Shown: positions 26,328 through 37,554, counted from the stretch's first letter. The stretch is DNA of 64,000 nt from Betaproteobacteria bacterium (GCA_009777245.1 WRMF01000008.1:20315-84314); one strand, 5' to 3'. The notes: generated from the letters alone by a model not told the origin. Numbers and translations are program-made.

Positions 26328-27197
26328 TTAAGCCGGTTGCGGGAGTTTTTGCAGCAAGGCGAGGATTTGCGCCAGTTTGTCGCGCATTTCGCGGCGGTCT
26401 ACGATCAGGTCAACCGCGCCTTTTTCGAGCAGGAATTCAGAACGCTGAAAGCCTTCCGGCAATTTTTCACGCACCGTCTGTTCAATTACCCGTGGGCCGG
26501 CAAAACCGATCAACGCGCCCGGTTCGGCGATTACCACATCGCCTACAAAGGCAAAGCTGGCGGAAACGCCGCCCATCGTCGGATCGGTAAGGATAGAAAT
26601 GTAAGGGAGATTTTTTTGGGCAAGCCGGGTCAAGGTCGCTGTGGTTTTTGCCATCTGCATGAGGGAGAACAGCCCTTCCTGCATTCTCGCGCCGCCGGAA
26701 GCGGAAATGGAAATAAATGGCAATTCCTCGTCAATAGCCGTCAGCACTCCGCGTGTAAAACGTTCGCCAAGCACCGCGCCCATTGAGCCGCCCATGAACT
26801 CAAACTCAAAACAGGCGGCAACGACGGGAATTTCCCTGATTGCGCCTTGCAGAATGACGATCGCCTCGGTTTCGCCCGATTGCGCCGTGGCTTCTTTCAG
26901 GCGGGCAGGATAGGTTTTTTTATCCTTGAATCTCAGGCTGTCGGTAGGCAACACTTCCGCGCCGATTTCCAGCCGGTCTTCAGAGTCGAGAAGAAAATCA
27001 AGGCGTTGTCTGGCCTTCAGGCGGAAGTGATAGGCGCATTTGGGGCAGACATGAAGATTTGCCTCCAGATCGGCGGCGTAAAGCACCGCCTCGCAATTGG
27101 GGCATTTGTTCCACAAGCCTTCCGGCAGGGTGGAACGCTGTTTGACGCCGTCTTCGCGCTTGATTTTGGGCGGGAGAAGTTTGTTAAGCCAGCTCAT
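26328..27197 (-). CDS. accD: Acetyl-CoA carboxylase carboxyltransferase subunit beta
   Basis: AccD with AccA transfers carboxyl from biotin to acetyl-CoA, giving malonyl-CoA for fatty-acid synthesis. The 289-residue protein has the N-terminal four-cysteine zinc ribbon ([20 protein letters not shown], then CPKC). The crotonase-fold core shows [20 protein letters not shown] and a [20 protein letters not shown] stretch. The open frame extends to 27257, but [10 protein letters not shown] at 27197 is the family start, preceded by AAGG. It lies 10 bases after trpA. In betaproteobacteria folC usually follows; here two unknown AT-rich genes follow instead. Confidence 0.95.
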   Translation of the reverse strand: MSWLNKLLPPKIKREDGVKQRSTLPEGLWNKCPNCEAVLYAADLEANLHVCPKCAYHFRLKARQRLDFLLDSEDRLEIGAEVLPTDSLRFKDKKTYPARLKEATAQSGETEAIVILQGAIREIPVVAACFEFEFMGGSMGAVLGERFTRGVLTAIDEELPFISISASGGARMQEGLFSLMQMAKTTATLTRLAQKNLPYISILTDPTMGGVSASFAFVGDVVIAEPGALIGFAGPRVIEQTVREKLPEGFQRSEFLLEKGAVDLIVDRREMRDKLAQILALLQKLPQPA

Positions 27198-27207
27198 ATC
27201 AGCCTTT

Positions 27208-28020
27208 CTATCTGTTTTTCGTAACGCCGTCCAGTCCACGGCGCAATTCGCCTGCAAGCGCGCTGATTCGCGCCAGCTCCTCGCCTGATGGCGAGCGTTC
27301 CAGTTCTTCGATAAAACGGCTGCCTACGATAACGGCATCCGCGTGTTCCGCAATCGCAGCCGCTGTCTTTGCGTCACGAATGCCAAAACCCACCCCGACC
27401 GGAAGTTTCAGGACGGCGCGGATTGCCCGCACTCGCGCGGCGATTTCGGCAAGGTCAAGTTCTCTTTTACCGGTTACGCCCTTGACGGAAACATAATAGA
27501 CATAACCACGCGCAAGTTTTTGCAGCTCTGCCCAGCGTTCGGGTTTTGAGGTCGGGGCAAGCAGAAAAATGGCATCCAGACCGACATTATCCAGCATTGC
27601 CGTAAACTCAGCGGCTTCTTCCAGAGCATAGTCGACGGTCAATACCCCGTCTACTCCCGCCTCTGCCGCGGCGCGGGCAAAGGTTTCCTGTCCCATAGCC
27701 TCGATTGGATTGGCATAGCCCATCAGCACTACCGGCGTTACGGCATCGGTTTTACGAAATTCCTGGGTTATCTCCAATGTCTTTTTCAGGCTCATACCCT
27801 GGGCAAGCGCGGCTTCGGAAGAGCGTTGGATAGTGGGGCCGTCCGCCATCGGGTCGGAGAAGGGAACGCCAAGTTCGAGAATGTCCGCGCCTGCGGCGAC
27901 AAGCGCACGCATGAGCGGCACGGTTAGTTCCGGCCTGGGAAAACCCGCCGTAATGAAGGGGATCAGGGCTTTTCTTTGCCCTGTTTGCAGGCGTGTGAAG
28001 GTGGATTTAATACGCGACAT
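27208..28020 (-). CDS. trpA: Tryptophan synthase alpha chain
   Basis: The alpha subunit cleaves indole-3-glycerol phosphate to indole and glyceraldehyde-3-phosphate, passing indole through a tunnel to TrpB. The 270-residue TIM barrel shows [32 protein letters not shown] with the catalytic Glu and the substrate-loop Asp, [13 protein letters not shown], and [13 protein letters not shown] for phosphate. Its start is two bases past the trpB stop, so trpB-trpA-accD are one operon. Confidence 0.96.
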   Translation of the reverse strand: MSRIKSTFTRLQTGQRKALIPFITAGFPRPELTVPLMRALVAAGADILELGVPFSDPMADGPTIQRSSEAALAQGMSLKKTLEITQEFRKTDAVTPVVLMGYANPIEAMGQETFARAAAEAGVDGVLTVDYALEEAAEFTAMLDNVGLDAIFLLAPTSKPERWAELQKLARGYVYYVSVKGVTGKRELDLAEIAARVRAIRAVLKLPVGVGFGIRDAKTAAAIAEHADAVIVGSRFIEELERSPSGEELARISALAGELRRGLDGVTKNR

Positions 28021-28022
28021 GT

Positions 28023-29225
28023 TCAGAATTTAATCCCTGATTGTTCGGCTACGGTGTGCATGTCCTTATCGCCGCGTCCGGAAAGGCAGACCAGAAGGAG
28101 CTTGTCGCGCCCCATAGTCAGCGCGATTTTCATGGCATGCGCCAGAGCGTGTGAGGATTCCAACGCCGGAATTATGCCTTCGTAACGGCAAAACGCGTGG
28201 AACGCGGCAAGCGCCTCGGAATCGGTTACGGCTACGTATTCGGCGCGACCGCTATCTTTCAGCCATGCGTGTTCCGGCCCTACGCCCGGATAATCAAGTC
28301 CGGCGGAAATGGAATGGGTTTCAATAATCTGTCCATTTTCGTCCTGCAACAGATAAGTGCGGTTGCCATGCAGAACGCCAGCCTTCGCGTTGGCCGTGAG
28401 CGGCGCGGCATGACGCCCGGTCTCGATTCCCTCGCCGGCGGCTTCTACGCCGATCAGAAGCGTGTCCTCGAAGGGAATGTAGGGATGAAAAATGCCCAGC
28501 GCGTTGGAGCCGCCGCCAACACAGGCGATAATCGCGTCCGGCTGGCGTCCGAAGGTTTCCGTCATTTGCATGACGCACTCCTTGCCGATTATCGTCTGGA
28601 AGTCGCGCACCAGCATCGGGTAAGGATGCGGCCCCGCCACCGTGCCGATAATGTAGAAAGTATCGGAAACATTCGTAACCCAATCGCGCATGGCTTCGTT
28701 CATTGCGTCCTTCAGCGTCTTTGAGCCGGATTCCACCGGAACCACTGTAGCGCCCAGGAGTTTCATGCGATAGACATTGGCGGCCTGCCTTTTTATGTCT
28801 TCGGAACCCATATATACCACGCATTCAAAGCCGTAGCGGGCGGCCACGGTGGCTGCCGCCACGCCGTGCTGTCCCGCGCCGGTCTCGGCGATAACCCTGG
28901 GCTTTCCCATGCGTTTGGCAAGCAATGCCTGCCCGATGCAGTTGTTGACCTTGTGCGAGCCGGTATGGTTCAAGTCTTCGCGCTTCAGGAGAATTTTTGC
29001 CCCGCCCAGTTTTTCGGAGAGCCGTCGGGCGTGATAGATTGGGCTGGGTCGCCCGACATAATGCTTCAACTCATGCTCGAACTCCGCAACGAAGGCAGGA
29101 TCGCGCCAGGCGGCAAGGTAAGCGTCTTTCAGCTCTTCCAGGGCGCTGATCAGGGTTTCGGCCACAAAAATCCCGCCGTAAATGCCGAAATGTCCCCGTT
29201 CGTCGGGCAGGTCGTAAGGCTGCAT
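28023..29225 (-). CDS. trpB: Tryptophan synthase beta chain
   Basis: The PLP-dependent beta subunit joins indole and serine to form tryptophan. The 400-residue protein begins [20 protein letters not shown]. It contains [20 protein letters not shown] with the PLP lysine, [19 protein letters not shown], and the phosphate-binding [14 protein letters not shown]. The frame is open upstream to 29471, but the ATG at 29225 gives the family N-terminus. trpF, which commonly precedes trpB in betaproteobacteria, is absent; the divergent restriction gene occupies that place. Confidence 0.96.
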   Translation of the reverse strand: MQPYDLPDERGHFGIYGGIFVAETLISALEELKDAYLAAWRDPAFVAEFEHELKHYVGRPSPIYHARRLSEKLGGAKILLKREDLNHTGSHKVNNCIGQALLAKRMGKPRVIAETGAGQHGVAAATVAARYGFECVVYMGSEDIKRQAANVYRMKLLGATVVPVESGSKTLKDAMNEAMRDWVTNVSDTFYIIGTVAGPHPYPMLVRDFQTIIGKECVMQMTETFGRQPDAIIACVGGGSNALGIFHPYIPFEDTLLIGVEAAGEGIETGRHAAPLTANAKAGVLHGNRTYLLQDENGQIIETHSISAGLDYPGVGPEHAWLKDSGRAEYVAVTDSEALAAFHAFCRYEGIIPALESSHALAHAMKIALTMGRDKLLLVCLSGRGDKDMHTVAEQSGIKF

Positions 29226-29367
29226 GGCTCTCTTTGCGCGGTTGAAAGGTCTGATTATAGCAAAGGGAATGGGATACCCGCAGGCTTGGTTGGGCGATTG
29301 CCCTGGACATCGGTACTTGACGCAAGTATTATTGCGGAATTTTGATAGTGTCTCCAAACTTTTGTTT

Positions 29368-30360
29368 ATGACTTCTCCAACTCTAGGTTCTCTCAAAAGC
29401 TCCGAATTGCTCATAAAAGACCTATATATTGAGCTGCGGCAGAAACTCGGCGTGTGGGCTAACGTCACCAAGCAAACCGCTCAAGCTCGCATGGGCTACA
29501 TTGGGCAGCACCTCGTAAGTGTCGTAACTGGTTATCCTGGCGGTCGTTCTGGCGCTCGCGGCAAAGACTTGGTGTTACCCGATGGAGAATTTGCCGAAAT
29601 CAAGACATGCTATCGTGTTGACCAGCTTGGGAAATGCAATTTCTGTAAGGCAGCTGTATCGTCTATTGAAAGCGAATGCCCAAACTGCAAGTCAAATGAC
29701 ATCAAGCGCAATGACGACTCCAAGTGGCTGATAGGTATCCAGCATGATGATGAGTTTGAAGAGGTTCTAAAACCAAAATATTATTACCTCGTCCTTTTTG
29801 ATTTTGTTGACATAAAAAAGCCGGATACGATAAGAGCCTCTATATGGCGGATTGATCCGCTTGCGCCTGGTTTTGCTTATTGCATTATCGATTACTACAA
29901 AAACATAAAGGCAAACTCCAGGAGCGGCGCGCCATTTAACTTATGGCCTTTCCAGCTTAAGTTTGAGCTTATGCGCCCGCTTCTGATTTATCGATCATTT
30001 ATCCTGCCTGACAACACTATAAAAACACAGGTTTTTCCTGGGGAACATCCGGCAGAGCACCACCCATTAAGGCAGTTGCAGGATTTTTCCGGATCGCAGA
30101 ATTTGACAGTGGACAAAATACACAAGTTTGCAGCAATGCTTGGCTTCAAGCTGCCAAATAATAGCAAAAAGGCTATCCTCAAAGCCGCGCAAGACAAAAT
30201 TACAGCAGGAAAATTTGAGCCAGATATGGTGGTGGATACTCTGGCGCATGCACTTTACTGGGTCGAGATTGAACGGCATATAGCCGAATTGCAACCCACG
30301 ATGCGCGAGCAGATGGATGCCGCTGGTCTGCTTATAAGAGATATTTACCAAGCCTCTTGA
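29368..30360 (+). CDS. MamI-like type II restriction endonuclease
   Basis: The 330-residue protein resembles the MamI endonuclease family (known target GATNNNNATC). It contains [20 protein letters not shown], then [20 protein letters not shown] and [18 protein letters not shown]. The D...EIK arrangement (residues about 75-90) fits a PD-(D/E)xK active site. Four cysteines (CNFC, CPNC) suggest a zinc knuckle. No clear ribosome site precedes the chosen ATG, which fits the low expression typical of restriction enzymes. The upstream extension to 29224 overlaps trpB and is rejected. GC content is lower than in the flanks. Its 3' end overlaps the convergent methyltransferase by 29 bases. Specificity is inferred from family resemblance only. 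Confidence 0.75.
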   Translation: MTSPTLGSLKSSELLIKDLYIELRQKLGVWANVTKQTAQARMGYIGQHLVSVVTGYPGGRSGARGKDLVLPDGEFAEIKTCYRVDQLGKCNFCKAAVSSIESECPNCKSNDIKRNDDSKWLIGIQHDDEFEEVLKPKYYYLVLFDFVDIKKPDTIRASIWRIDPLAPGFAYCIIDYYKNIKANSRSGAPFNLWPFQLKFELMRPLLIYRSFILPDNTIKTQVFPGEHPAEHHPLRQLQDFSGSQNLTVDKIHKFAAMLGFKLPNNSKKAILKAAQDKITAGKFEPDMVVDTLAHALYWVEIERHIAELQPTMREQMDAAGLLIRDIYQAS

Positions 30361-32188
30361 AAATGATTTGTTGCTGACATGCCAACTCGTTCATTTGGTC
30401 GTTTAGTGTGGCTTCTTCAGAAATCAGCTTTTCAACTCTCTGCCAATCTTCCGAGGCAGAGAGAACCGATTCTGGGATAGGCAAACTTGCTAAATCTTCA
30501 GGATGCAGGTGGGCAGTCTGACCGCGAACCATCTCCTGAATTTGCGCCGTTACAACAGGTTGCCGAAGGTAAGCAAGCAGAAGCATGGGCGAAATTCTCT
30601 CTTGTTTTACGCGCACAAGCATGACCTCGCCGACGAAGGACGCTTGTCCGCCGACCCACGGCGGAACCTCTGTGATTATGTCTACCTTCTTGGCGATGTA
30701 TACTGGAGAATGTGCTGAAGAGGTCAGCACGATGTCGCCATGCCGTACAAGCTCAATGCTGCCCAGTCTGCGGTCTGTCCACTGTGATGTATTGATGAAG
30801 TTACGGTTGCGCGCAATCCAGTTTATGCCCGAGCCGGTCAGGTTGCCAACCTTGATGAGAAATAGGCCATTGCTGTCGGAATATGCTGCTCGCGGCGGCG
30901 TCCTGCCGGTTTTTATGTCTGAAACAAGGTCGCCGAGGGGAGTGCCGGTAGTTGTGCGCCGCCTTGACACGCTTGCAGCGCCCAAAACTTCAAAAGTGTC
31001 TATCGCCTTCACTGGCGCAAGCACAGACACATGATCGCAAGGCCATTTCTTCGGGTCAAGCATTCGCTTTGCCAATCCGTCGAGTTGATTACCTGGGCGA
31101 GGTCGGCCTGTTGAGTCGTACCCCACATTAGTAACCGTTGCGAGTACGACGTTGACGTTTTTGGTTTGCTCTTGCGCCGTGCTGAACTTCTCGATAAACG
31201 CAACAACGGTGTTAGTCTGAGCGCCGATCACAAGAAATGTCTCTGGTGGAAGCTGAATCACTGCCTTTAGGAAACCTAGCTTGGCAAGTGAAGCTCGCTC
31301 ATAAGCGGAAGAGGGGTTAGTCAGGACGCTCTTGGGCAAGACAATAGCCAGAGTGCCGCCAGGTTTCAGCCATCGAAGCGATTGTTCAAGAAAAAGCCAT
31401 TCACTGGATTGGCGAACACGCGAATCGCCTTCAGGTGTGAAAGCGGTATCATAGCCGCTGAAGTCTGCCCGTGATGTCTCAACAGTTACCCCAAAAGGCG
31501 GGTTTGTCAAAATGAAGTCGAAGTATCCGAAGCGACACCACTGCTTTTCATGTTTTGTGCTCGGTTCGGTTAGCGAGTCCATGTGAGCGCGATGAAACGT
31601 AACGCTTGGGAAATGCCCCAGATTCAGTTCGCCTATGAGCAACATGCGCGGGTTCTTGTCTGCTCCCCATATATTGAGAGTGGTAGCATCCTCTTGTCGC
31701 CAGTGCTTTACAAGCTCCATCAGAAATGTGCCGCTACCACACGCAGGGTCAAGGCACTTGGCTGATGGAGCAGGGTTAACGAAGCGCACTACTTCCCTCA
31801 CTACATCGTCAGGAGTCAGATAAATACCAAGCCCCTTGCGCACCTCAGGCGTTAGAAACTCTCGAAGGGCGGCGCTACGAATGTCGAAGTCAATATGTGC
31901 AAAATGTATGTCAACAAAGAGTGTATATAGTTGTTCCAGGCATTGGTCAGATAGGTGAAAGGCGCGGTCGCGCCAGAGACTGGTTGACCATGAGTTGTGA
32001 TGCGCAAGGTAGTGGGCAAAGCTCTTACGGATAGCGGGCGCAGTAGTCGGTGTGAGAGCTTCTTCCTCGGAAATTTGCTTGAAAAAGAGAAATTTCAGAA
32101 GCTCTTCAAAGGACTCCTGCGGTTGCATACCATCTATATTACGCATCGTATTGTGCGCCCGACGATAAGTTGAGATAAGATTGTGCAT
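30332..32188 (-). CDS. HsdM-like N6-adenine methyltransferase with S-like target domain
   Basis: The 618-residue protein combines three parts. Residues 1-120 are an HsdM-like helical N-terminus. Residues 120-380 are a gamma-class methylase with GIYLTPDDVVREVV, motif I LDPACGSGTFLMEL (146-159) and motif IV TNPPFG (228-233). Residues about 400-615 resemble a half HsdS subunit: TPLGDLVSDIKTGRTPP opens the target-recognition unit and a coiled-coil-like end follows. Such self-contained M-S proteins dimerise to read a split palindrome, fitting the interrupted MamI site. GGAGAAAAC precedes the ATG. It should protect the genome from the convergent MamI-like enzyme. It could alternatively be a relic of a type I system. 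Confidence 0.82.
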   Translation of the reverse strand: MHNLISTYRRAHNTMRNIDGMQPQESFEELLKFLFFKQISEEEALTPTTAPAIRKSFAHYLAHHNSWSTSLWRDRAFHLSDQCLEQLYTLFVDIHFAHIDFDIRSAALREFLTPEVRKGLGIYLTPDDVVREVVRFVNPAPSAKCLDPACGSGTFLMELVKHWRQEDATTLNIWGADKNPRMLLIGELNLGHFPSVTFHRAHMDSLTEPSTKHEKQWCRFGYFDFILTNPPFGVTVETSRADFSGYDTAFTPEGDSRVRQSSEWLFLEQSLRWLKPGGTLAIVLPKSVLTNPSSAYERASLAKLGFLKAVIQLPPETFLVIGAQTNTVVAFIEKFSTAQEQTKNVNVVLATVTNVGYDSTGRPRPGNQLDGLAKRMLDPKKWPCDHVSVLAPVKAIDTFEVLGAASVSRRRTTTGTPLGDLVSDIKTGRTPPRAAYSDSNGLFLIKVGNLTGSGINWIARNRNFINTSQWTDRRLGSIELVRHGDIVLTSSAHSPVYIAKKVDIITEVPPWVGGQASFVGEVMLVRVKQERISPMLLLAYLRQPVVTAQIQEMVRGQTAHLHPEDLASLPIPESVLSASEDWQRVEKLISEEATLNDQMNELACQQQIIFKRLGKYLL

Positions 32189-32217
32189 GTTTTCTCCAGA
32201 ATTAATTCTTGCAAATC

Positions 32218-32331
32218 ATGGAATTATTTCTAAAAAAGAAAATTTGTCAAGAGGGGATTCTGACTCTGAGTGATTCTTTATCTCTAATGTCGGAAGCCGC
32301 AAATGCGATTGCCTCAGGCAAGAGGATATAA
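32218..32331 (+). CDS. Possible 37-codon leader ORF before purL
   Basis: An ATG at 32218 opens 37 codons (start [13 protein letters not shown], end [11 protein letters not shown]). They stop at TAA, which overlaps the purL ATG as TAATG. Such an overlap allows coupled translation. There is no ribosome site before the ATG, so the ORF may be fortuitous or the tail of an older gene displaced by the R-M insertion. Confidence 0.2.
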   Translation: MELFLKKKICQEGILTLSDSLSLMSEAANAIASGKRI

Positions 32332-35300
32332 TGCCGCTTTACCTGATTCGGCAGGCTTCTTCTATGTCTGATTTTCTTTTTCTTCGCGGCGCGCGCGCGT
32401 TTTCCGACTTTCGTTTATCCGCCCTCTCGTCCAAAATTCAGGCGGCGTTGCCGCCGAGCGCAGGCTTCAACGGCATTGAGGCTGATTTCTGGCATATTGT
32501 GAAACTGAATGCGCCATTGCCCCCGGAAGACCGCGCAAAACTGGGGGTTTTGCTGGCGGAACGCGGTGAAGACGAGTATGGCGAAAACGACAAGAGCGAG
32601 CGTTTTTTTGTCACCCCCAGAATTGGCACGATTTCGCCCTGGTCGTCGAAAGCGACAGACATCGCGCGTAACTGCGGCCTTGATGCGACGCTCAAAATCG
32701 AGCGGGGGATATTGTTTCGCCTGAAGCTCTCCCGCCCTCTCTCGGAAGACGAGCGAAAGCAAGCGGCAGCCTTGCTGCACGACCGGATGACGGAATCCGT
32801 CCTGGCCTCGCTTCATGAAGCGAAAGCGTTGTTTTCCGATTTTCCGCCGAAACCGCTTGCCGTCATTGACCTTGCCGCCGGGCGGGAAGCGTTGGTAAAG
32901 GCCAACATCGAGCTTGGACTTGCGCTCTCGGCGGATGAAATTGATTATCTCTTTGCGATTTTTTCCGAGGCCGGGCGCAATCCGACCGATGTGGAACTCG
33001 TCATGTTTGCCCAGGCCAATTCCGAGCACTGCCGCCACAAGATTTTCAACGCGGAATGGACAATTGACGGCGAACGGCAGGAAAAGACCCTGTTCGGCAT
33101 GATTCGGGAGACGCACACGGCTAGTCCGCATGGCACGGTGGTTGCCTATAGCGACAACTCCGCCATTATCGAGGGGTCTGCCGCGCCGCGTTTTTATCCT
33201 GAACCGAATGGGGAAGGGCATTATGTCTGGCGCGACGAGCCGACCCATATGCTTGCCAAGGCGGAGACGCACAATCACCCGACGGCGATTTCGCCTTTTC
33301 CCGGCGCGTCAACCGGCGCGGGCGGAGAAATTCGGGATGAAGGAGCTACCGGACGAGGCGCAAGACCCAAGGCCGGGCTATGCGGTTTTACCGTCGCCCA
33401 TCTTTGTCTGCCGGATGCCCGCCAGCCTTGGGAGACAACGGCGGGCAAGCCGTCGCGCATGGTTTCCGCGCTGGAAATCATGCTGGAAGGGCCGCTTGGC
33501 GCGGCGGCTTTCAACAACGAATTTGGCCGTCCGAATCTTACCGGGTATTTCCGCACCTGTGAGATTGAGGCGGATGGCGTTACATACGGCTATGTAAAAC
33601 CCATCATGATCGGCGGCGGAATCGGCAATATTCAGGCGGCGCAATCGTTCAAGGCGGAAACTTTACCCCCCGGCACAAAGCTGGTGCAGTTAGGCGGACC
33701 GGGAATGCTTATCGGGATGGGCGGCGGCGCGGCTTCCTCGATGAGCGCGGGCGCGAACGCGGAAGACCTTGATTTTGCCTCGGTGCAGCGCGGCAACCCG
33801 GATATTCAGCGACGGGCGCAGGAAGTGATTGATCGTTGCTGGCAGCAGGGAGAGAACAATCCGTTGCTCTCCATTCATGATGTAGGCGCGGGCGGACTTT
33901 CCAACGCTTTTCCCGAAATGGCGCATTCCGGCAAGGCCGGGGCGCGTTTCGATTTGCGCGATGTGCCGAGCGAAGAACCGGGCATGAGTCCTGCCGAAAT
34001 CTGGTCGAACGAGGCGCAGGAGCGTTATGTGCTTGCGGTAGCGGCTGACCGGATGGATGATTTTGCGGCCATATGCGCTCGTGAGCGTTGCCCGTTCGCG
34101 GTGGTGGGCGAGACGACGGATGATAGGCGTCTGGTGGTTACTGATCGCCACTTCGGCAATACCCCGGTGGATATGTCCCTGGAAGCGTTATTGGGCAAGC
34201 CGCCGCGTATGCGCCGCGAGGCAGGGCGTCTGCCGGAATTCCGTTCGCCGTTTGATGTCGCTTCGCTTGATTTGCAGGAAGCGGTTTATCGCCTGCTCAA
34301 ATTTCCCGCCATTGCCGACAAAACCTTTCTGATTACGATTGGCGATCGTTCCGTGGGCGGATTGACCGCCCGTGACCAGATGGTCGGCCCCTGGCAGGTT
34401 CCGGTCGCGGACGTTGCGGTTACTGCGGCGAGTTTTCAGGGCTTTCAGGGAGAAGCGTTCGCAATGGGCGAGCGATCGCCGCTGGCAGTGTTGAACGCGC
34501 CCGCTTCCGGGCGGATGGCGGTATCCGAGGCGCTGACCAACCTTGCCGCCGCCGATGTGTCTTCCCTCTCGAAAGTCAAACTCTCCGCCAACTGGATGGC
34601 GGCTTGCGGGAGTCCCGGTGAGGACGCGAGACTGTTTGATACTGTTACCGCTGTTTCCGAGTTGTGCCGCGCGTTGGGCGTTGCGATTCCTGTCGGCAAG
34701 GATTCGCTTTCGATGCGGGCGGTATGGCAGGAGGACGGGCGGGAAAAACAGGTGATTTCCCCGGTTTCCCTGATTGTAAGCGCCTTCGCGCCGGTTATGG
34801 ACGCGCGCCGGACGCTGACCCCACAGTTGCGGCTTGATGAGGGCGAGACGGAATTGTTGCTGCTGCATCTGGAAGGCGACCGCCTGGGCGGCTCGGCTCT
34901 GGCGCAGGTATTCAACGCATTGGGCGAAGATACGCCGGATGTTGACGATCCGGCGCGGCTGGTGGCGCTTTTTGCCGCCGCTCGCGCCCTTGCCGATGCC
35001 GGTCTGTCGCTTGCCTGTCATGACCGTTCCGATGGCGGCCTGTTCGTGACTGTCGCTGAAATGGCCTTTGCTTCCAATTGCGGCGTGACCCTGGACATGG
35101 ACGGTCTTTGTCCCGACATGATGACGCTGGATGTCGACGGCGCGGAAAAACGCCCTGATCTCCTTGCCGGACGCGCTCATGAACGGCTGATTCGCGCTCT
35201 GTTCAATGAGGAAGTCGGCATCGTGATACAGATTCGCCGCGCTGACCGGGAGCGGGCGACGGCAATGCTGCGGCAATATGAAGTGGCCTTGTCGTTCGTT

Positions 35301-36296
35301 GGCTATCCCAATCAGTATGACGAAATCCGTGTTGTGCGGGACGGCAAGCGGGTTTTGCGGGAGAAGCGCGTGGATTTGCGACGCGCCTGGTCGGAGCTTT
35401 CATTCAGGATGCAATCCCTGCGCGATGATCCGGAGTGCGCGCGCGAGGCGTATGACTTGCTTCTGGACGATCATGGCCTTACGCCGAGGCTAACCTTTAC
35501 ACCCGAAAATATGCCCTTCGTCGCCAATGGAGCGAAGCCGAAAATTGCCATTTTGCGCGAGCAGGGTATAAACAGTCATTATGAAATGGCTGCCGCTTTT
35601 GATCGCGTGGGTTTTCTGGCGGTGGATGTTCATATGAGCGACTTGATGGAAGGGCGTAAAAGTCTTGCCGATTTTGCCGGACTTGCCGCCTGCGGCGGCT
35701 TTTCCTACGGCGACGTGCTGGGCGCGGGGCGAGGCTGGGCGCATACTATCCTGATGAACGGGCGTTGTCGGGATGAATTTTCCGCCTTTTTTGCCCGCGC
35801 GGACAGCTTTGCCCTGGGCGTGTGCAACGGCTGCCAGATGATGAGCGCGTTGAAGGGGATGATTCCCGGCGCCTCGGCATGGCCTGCGTTCGGGAAGAAT
35901 CGTTCCGAGCAGTTTGAGGCAAGGCTGGCGCAAGTTGAGGTATTGCCTTCGCCTTCCTTGTTCTTCAAGGGGATGGCGGGTTCCGTGCTGCCGATCATCA
36001 TCTCGAACGGGGAAGGGCGCGTCGAGTTTGCCGACGCGAAAGACGAGGCGAATGTTCTGGCCGCGCTTCGCTTTGTGGATGGACGAGGCAAGGCGGCGGC
36101 GCGTTATCCGCAGAATCCCAACGGCTCTCCCGGCGGGCTTACGGCCTTTACCACGGAGGACGGGCGGTTTACCGTCATGATGCCGCATCCTGAGCGGGTT
36201 TTTCGTAGCGCGCAGTTGTCCTGGTATCCGCCGGAGTGGGGCGATGACAGCCCGTGGCTTGCGCTTTTTCAAAACGCGCGAAAATTTCTGGATTGA
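32331..36296 (+). CDS. purL: Phosphoribosylformylglycinamidine synthase
   Basis: The large single-chain PurL converts FGAR, ATP and glutamine to FGAM in purine synthesis. At 1321 residues it matches the proteobacterial form with fused synthetase and amidotransferase. Seen are [17 protein letters not shown] and [20 protein letters not shown] in the first half, and [18 protein letters not shown] in the second ATP-grasp-like repeat. The C-terminal class I glutaminase has nucleophile Cys1165 in [11 protein letters not shown] and [10 protein letters not shown] near the end. AGAGG lies six bases before the ATG at 32331. An internal ATG at 32364 ([10 protein letters not shown]) is possible but lacks a ribosome site. 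Confidence 0.96.
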   Translation: MPLYLIRQASSMSDFLFLRGARAFSDFRLSALSSKIQAALPPSAGFNGIEADFWHIVKLNAPLPPEDRAKLGVLLAERGEDEYGENDKSERFFVTPRIGTISPWSSKATDIARNCGLDATLKIERGILFRLKLSRPLSEDERKQAAALLHDRMTESVLASLHEAKALFSDFPPKPLAVIDLAAGREALVKANIELGLALSADEIDYLFAIFSEAGRNPTDVELVMFAQANSEHCRHKIFNAEWTIDGERQEKTLFGMIRETHTASPHGTVVAYSDNSAIIEGSAAPRFYPEPNGEGHYVWRDEPTHMLAKAETHNHPTAISPFPGASTGAGGEIRDEGATGRGARPKAGLCGFTVAHLCLPDARQPWETTAGKPSRMVSALEIMLEGPLGAAAFNNEFGRPNLTGYFRTCEIEADGVTYGYVKPIMIGGGIGNIQAAQSFKAETLPPGTKLVQLGGPGMLIGMGGGAASSMSAGANAEDLDFASVQRGNPDIQRRAQEVIDRCWQQGENNPLLSIHDVGAGGLSNAFPEMAHSGKAGARFDLRDVPSEEPGMSPAEIWSNEAQERYVLAVAADRMDDFAAICARERCPFAVVGETTDDRRLVVTDRHFGNTPVDMSLEALLGKPPRMRREAGRLPEFRSPFDVASLDLQEAVYRLLKFPAIADKTFLITIGDRSVGGLTARDQMVGPWQVPVADVAVTAASFQGFQGEAFAMGERSPLAVLNAPASGRMAVSEALTNLAAADVSSLSKVKLSANWMAACGSPGEDARLFDTVTAVSELCRALGVAIPVGKDSLSMRAVWQEDGREKQVISPVSLIVSAFAPVMDARRTLTPQLRLDEGETELLLLHLEGDRLGGSALAQVFNALGEDTPDVDDPARLVALFAAARALADAGLSLACHDRSDGGLFVTVAEMAFASNCGVTLDMDGLCPDMMTLDVDGAEKRPDLLAGRAHERLIRALFNEEVGIVIQIRRADRERATAMLRQYEVALSFVGYPNQYDEIRVVRDGKRVLREKRVDLRRAWSELSFRMQSLRDDPECAREAYDLLLDDHGLTPRLTFTPENMPFVANGAKPKIAILREQGINSHYEMAAAFDRVGFLAVDVHMSDLMEGRKSLADFAGLAACGGFSYGDVLGAGRGWAHTILMNGRCRDEFSAFFARADSFALGVCNGCQMMSALKGMIPGASAWPAFGKNRSEQFEARLAQVEVLPSPSLFFKGMAGSVLPIIISNGEGRVEFADAKDEANVLAALRFVDGRGKAAARYPQNPNGSPGGLTAFTTEDGRFTVMMPHPERVFRSAQLSWYPPEWGDDSPWLALFQNARKFLD

Positions 36297-36365
36297 TTGG
36301 CGTGAATATCGGATAATGACTGTTTGATTATGCGGACGCGAGATTTTCGCGTTGAGGAGAAACCT

Positions 36366-36773
36366 ATGACTTTCATGCCCTGGTCCGAGCAATTCGTGTT
36401 GGGAATCGAGAGTATTGACAAGCAGCATCAATGGCTGGTGGATACGACCAACAGGCTGCATGATCAGCTTGTGTCGGAAGAGCCGGTTCATGCTATCGTG
36501 CAGGAGATTCTGGAAGGACTGGTCGACTATACCGTCAACCATTTCATTCTTGAGGAAGACCTGTTCATTCGCCTGGGGTATACGGATGCGGAAAGCCACA
36601 AGGAAGAGCATGACGCGTTTACCCACAAGGTCATTCATATGCTCCTGGAGTTTGAGAAAGGCCAGATGGTCACGCAGGCCGTGCTGGAATTTCTGAAATC
36701 CTGGCTTCTCCACCACATTCTCGTTGTGGACAAGGCATATGCGTCCTTCCTGAAGAGTCGTGGAGTTAAATGA
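36366..36773 (+). CDS. Bacteriohemerythrin
   Basis: The 135-residue protein is a hemerythrin-domain protein that binds oxygen at a di-iron site. It shows WSEQFVLGIESIDKQHQWLV with the first His, VNHFILEEDLFI with H-x-x-x-E, HKEEHDAFTHKV, and WLLHHILVVDKAY with H-x-x-x-x-D. These are the seven ligands expected for the family. GAGGAGAAA precedes the ATG; an upstream ATG at 36324 is less likely. It may deliver or buffer oxygen, or sense it. It is followed 36 bases on by a Dps-type ferritin, so both handle iron and oxygen. Confidence 0.93.
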   Translation: MTFMPWSEQFVLGIESIDKQHQWLVDTTNRLHDQLVSEEPVHAIVQEILEGLVDYTVNHFILEEDLFIRLGYTDAESHKEEHDAFTHKVIHMLLEFEKGQMVTQAVLEFLKSWLLHHILVVDKAYASFLKSRGVK

Positions 36774-36809
36774 TTGGAGCTTTTACATTTTTTGCAAAGG
36801 AGACATCTT

Positions 36810-37442
36810 ATGAACGCATCAAAGAGCAAGGCAGCCGTCAAGGTTCCGATCAAGCCGGTCGCCAAACCAGCCGTAAAACCTGCCGCAAAACCTGTAGCAA
36901 AGTCGGCCAAGGCTCCTATGGCGTCGGTCAAACCGGCTGCGCCTTCGCCGGAGAAGGCAAGGCTGGCAGGCGACAAGATTGATATCGGCATCAAGGAGCG
37001 GGATCGGGAGAAAATCGCCGCCGGACTTGCCAGGGTGCTGGCCGATACTTACAGCCTGTACCTTAAAACCCACAATTTCCACTGGAATGTGGTGGGGCCG
37101 ATGTTCAACACCCTGCATCAGATGTTCGAGGCTCAGTATGATGAATTGGCACTGGCGGTGGATCAGATTGCCGAGCGCATTCGCGCCCTGGGCTATCCCG
37201 CGCCCGGCTCCTACGGCGAATTTTCCCGCCTGACGGCTATTCCCGATACGGTTGGCGTGCCGAAGGCCGAGGAGATGATAGCTTTGCTGGTGAGCGCTCA
37301 TGAGACGGTTGTCCGCACCTCGCGCGCGATTTTTCCGGCGGTGGATGCGGCAAGCGACGAACCTACCGCCGATTTGCTCACCCAGCGGATGCAGGCGCAC
37401 GAAAAAGCCGCCTGGATGTTGCGAAGTTTGTTGCAAAAATGA
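36810..37442 (+). CDS. dps: Dps-family DNA-protection ferritin with Lys/Ala/Pro tail
   Basis: The 210-residue protein has a Dps core (about 60-210) preceded by a 50-residue Lys/Ala/Pro-rich tail with repeated [16 protein letters not shown] units. The ferroxidase ligands lie in [20 protein letters not shown] and [20 protein letters not shown], the standard Dps positions. Dps oligomers oxidise ferrous iron with peroxide and condense DNA, and the basic tail should bind DNA. AAAGGAGAC precedes the ATG. It lies downstream of the hemerythrin on the same strand. Confidence 0.92.
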   Translation: MNASKSKAAVKVPIKPVAKPAVKPAAKPVAKSAKAPMASVKPAAPSPEKARLAGDKIDIGIKERDREKIAAGLARVLADTYSLYLKTHNFHWNVVGPMFNTLHQMFEAQYDELALAVDQIAERIRALGYPAPGSYGEFSRLTAIPDTVGVPKAEEMIALLVSAHETVVRTSRAIFPAVDAASDEPTADLLTQRMQAHEKAAWMLRSLLQK

Positions 37443-37554
37443 AAATCGCCGCCTGATTTACCGTTCATCCTTCTGATATGACCGTTTATCGTGTGGCATC
37501 ATCCTGATCTGACATTTGTGTTCATAATGACATAATGAATGATGGAGTGCCGAG

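Noticed and set aside
29226..29471. N-terminal extension of trpB and of the restriction gene into the shared gap
   Set aside because: Both extensions overlap each other on opposite strands; family N-termini (MQPYDL and MTSPTLG) are internal.
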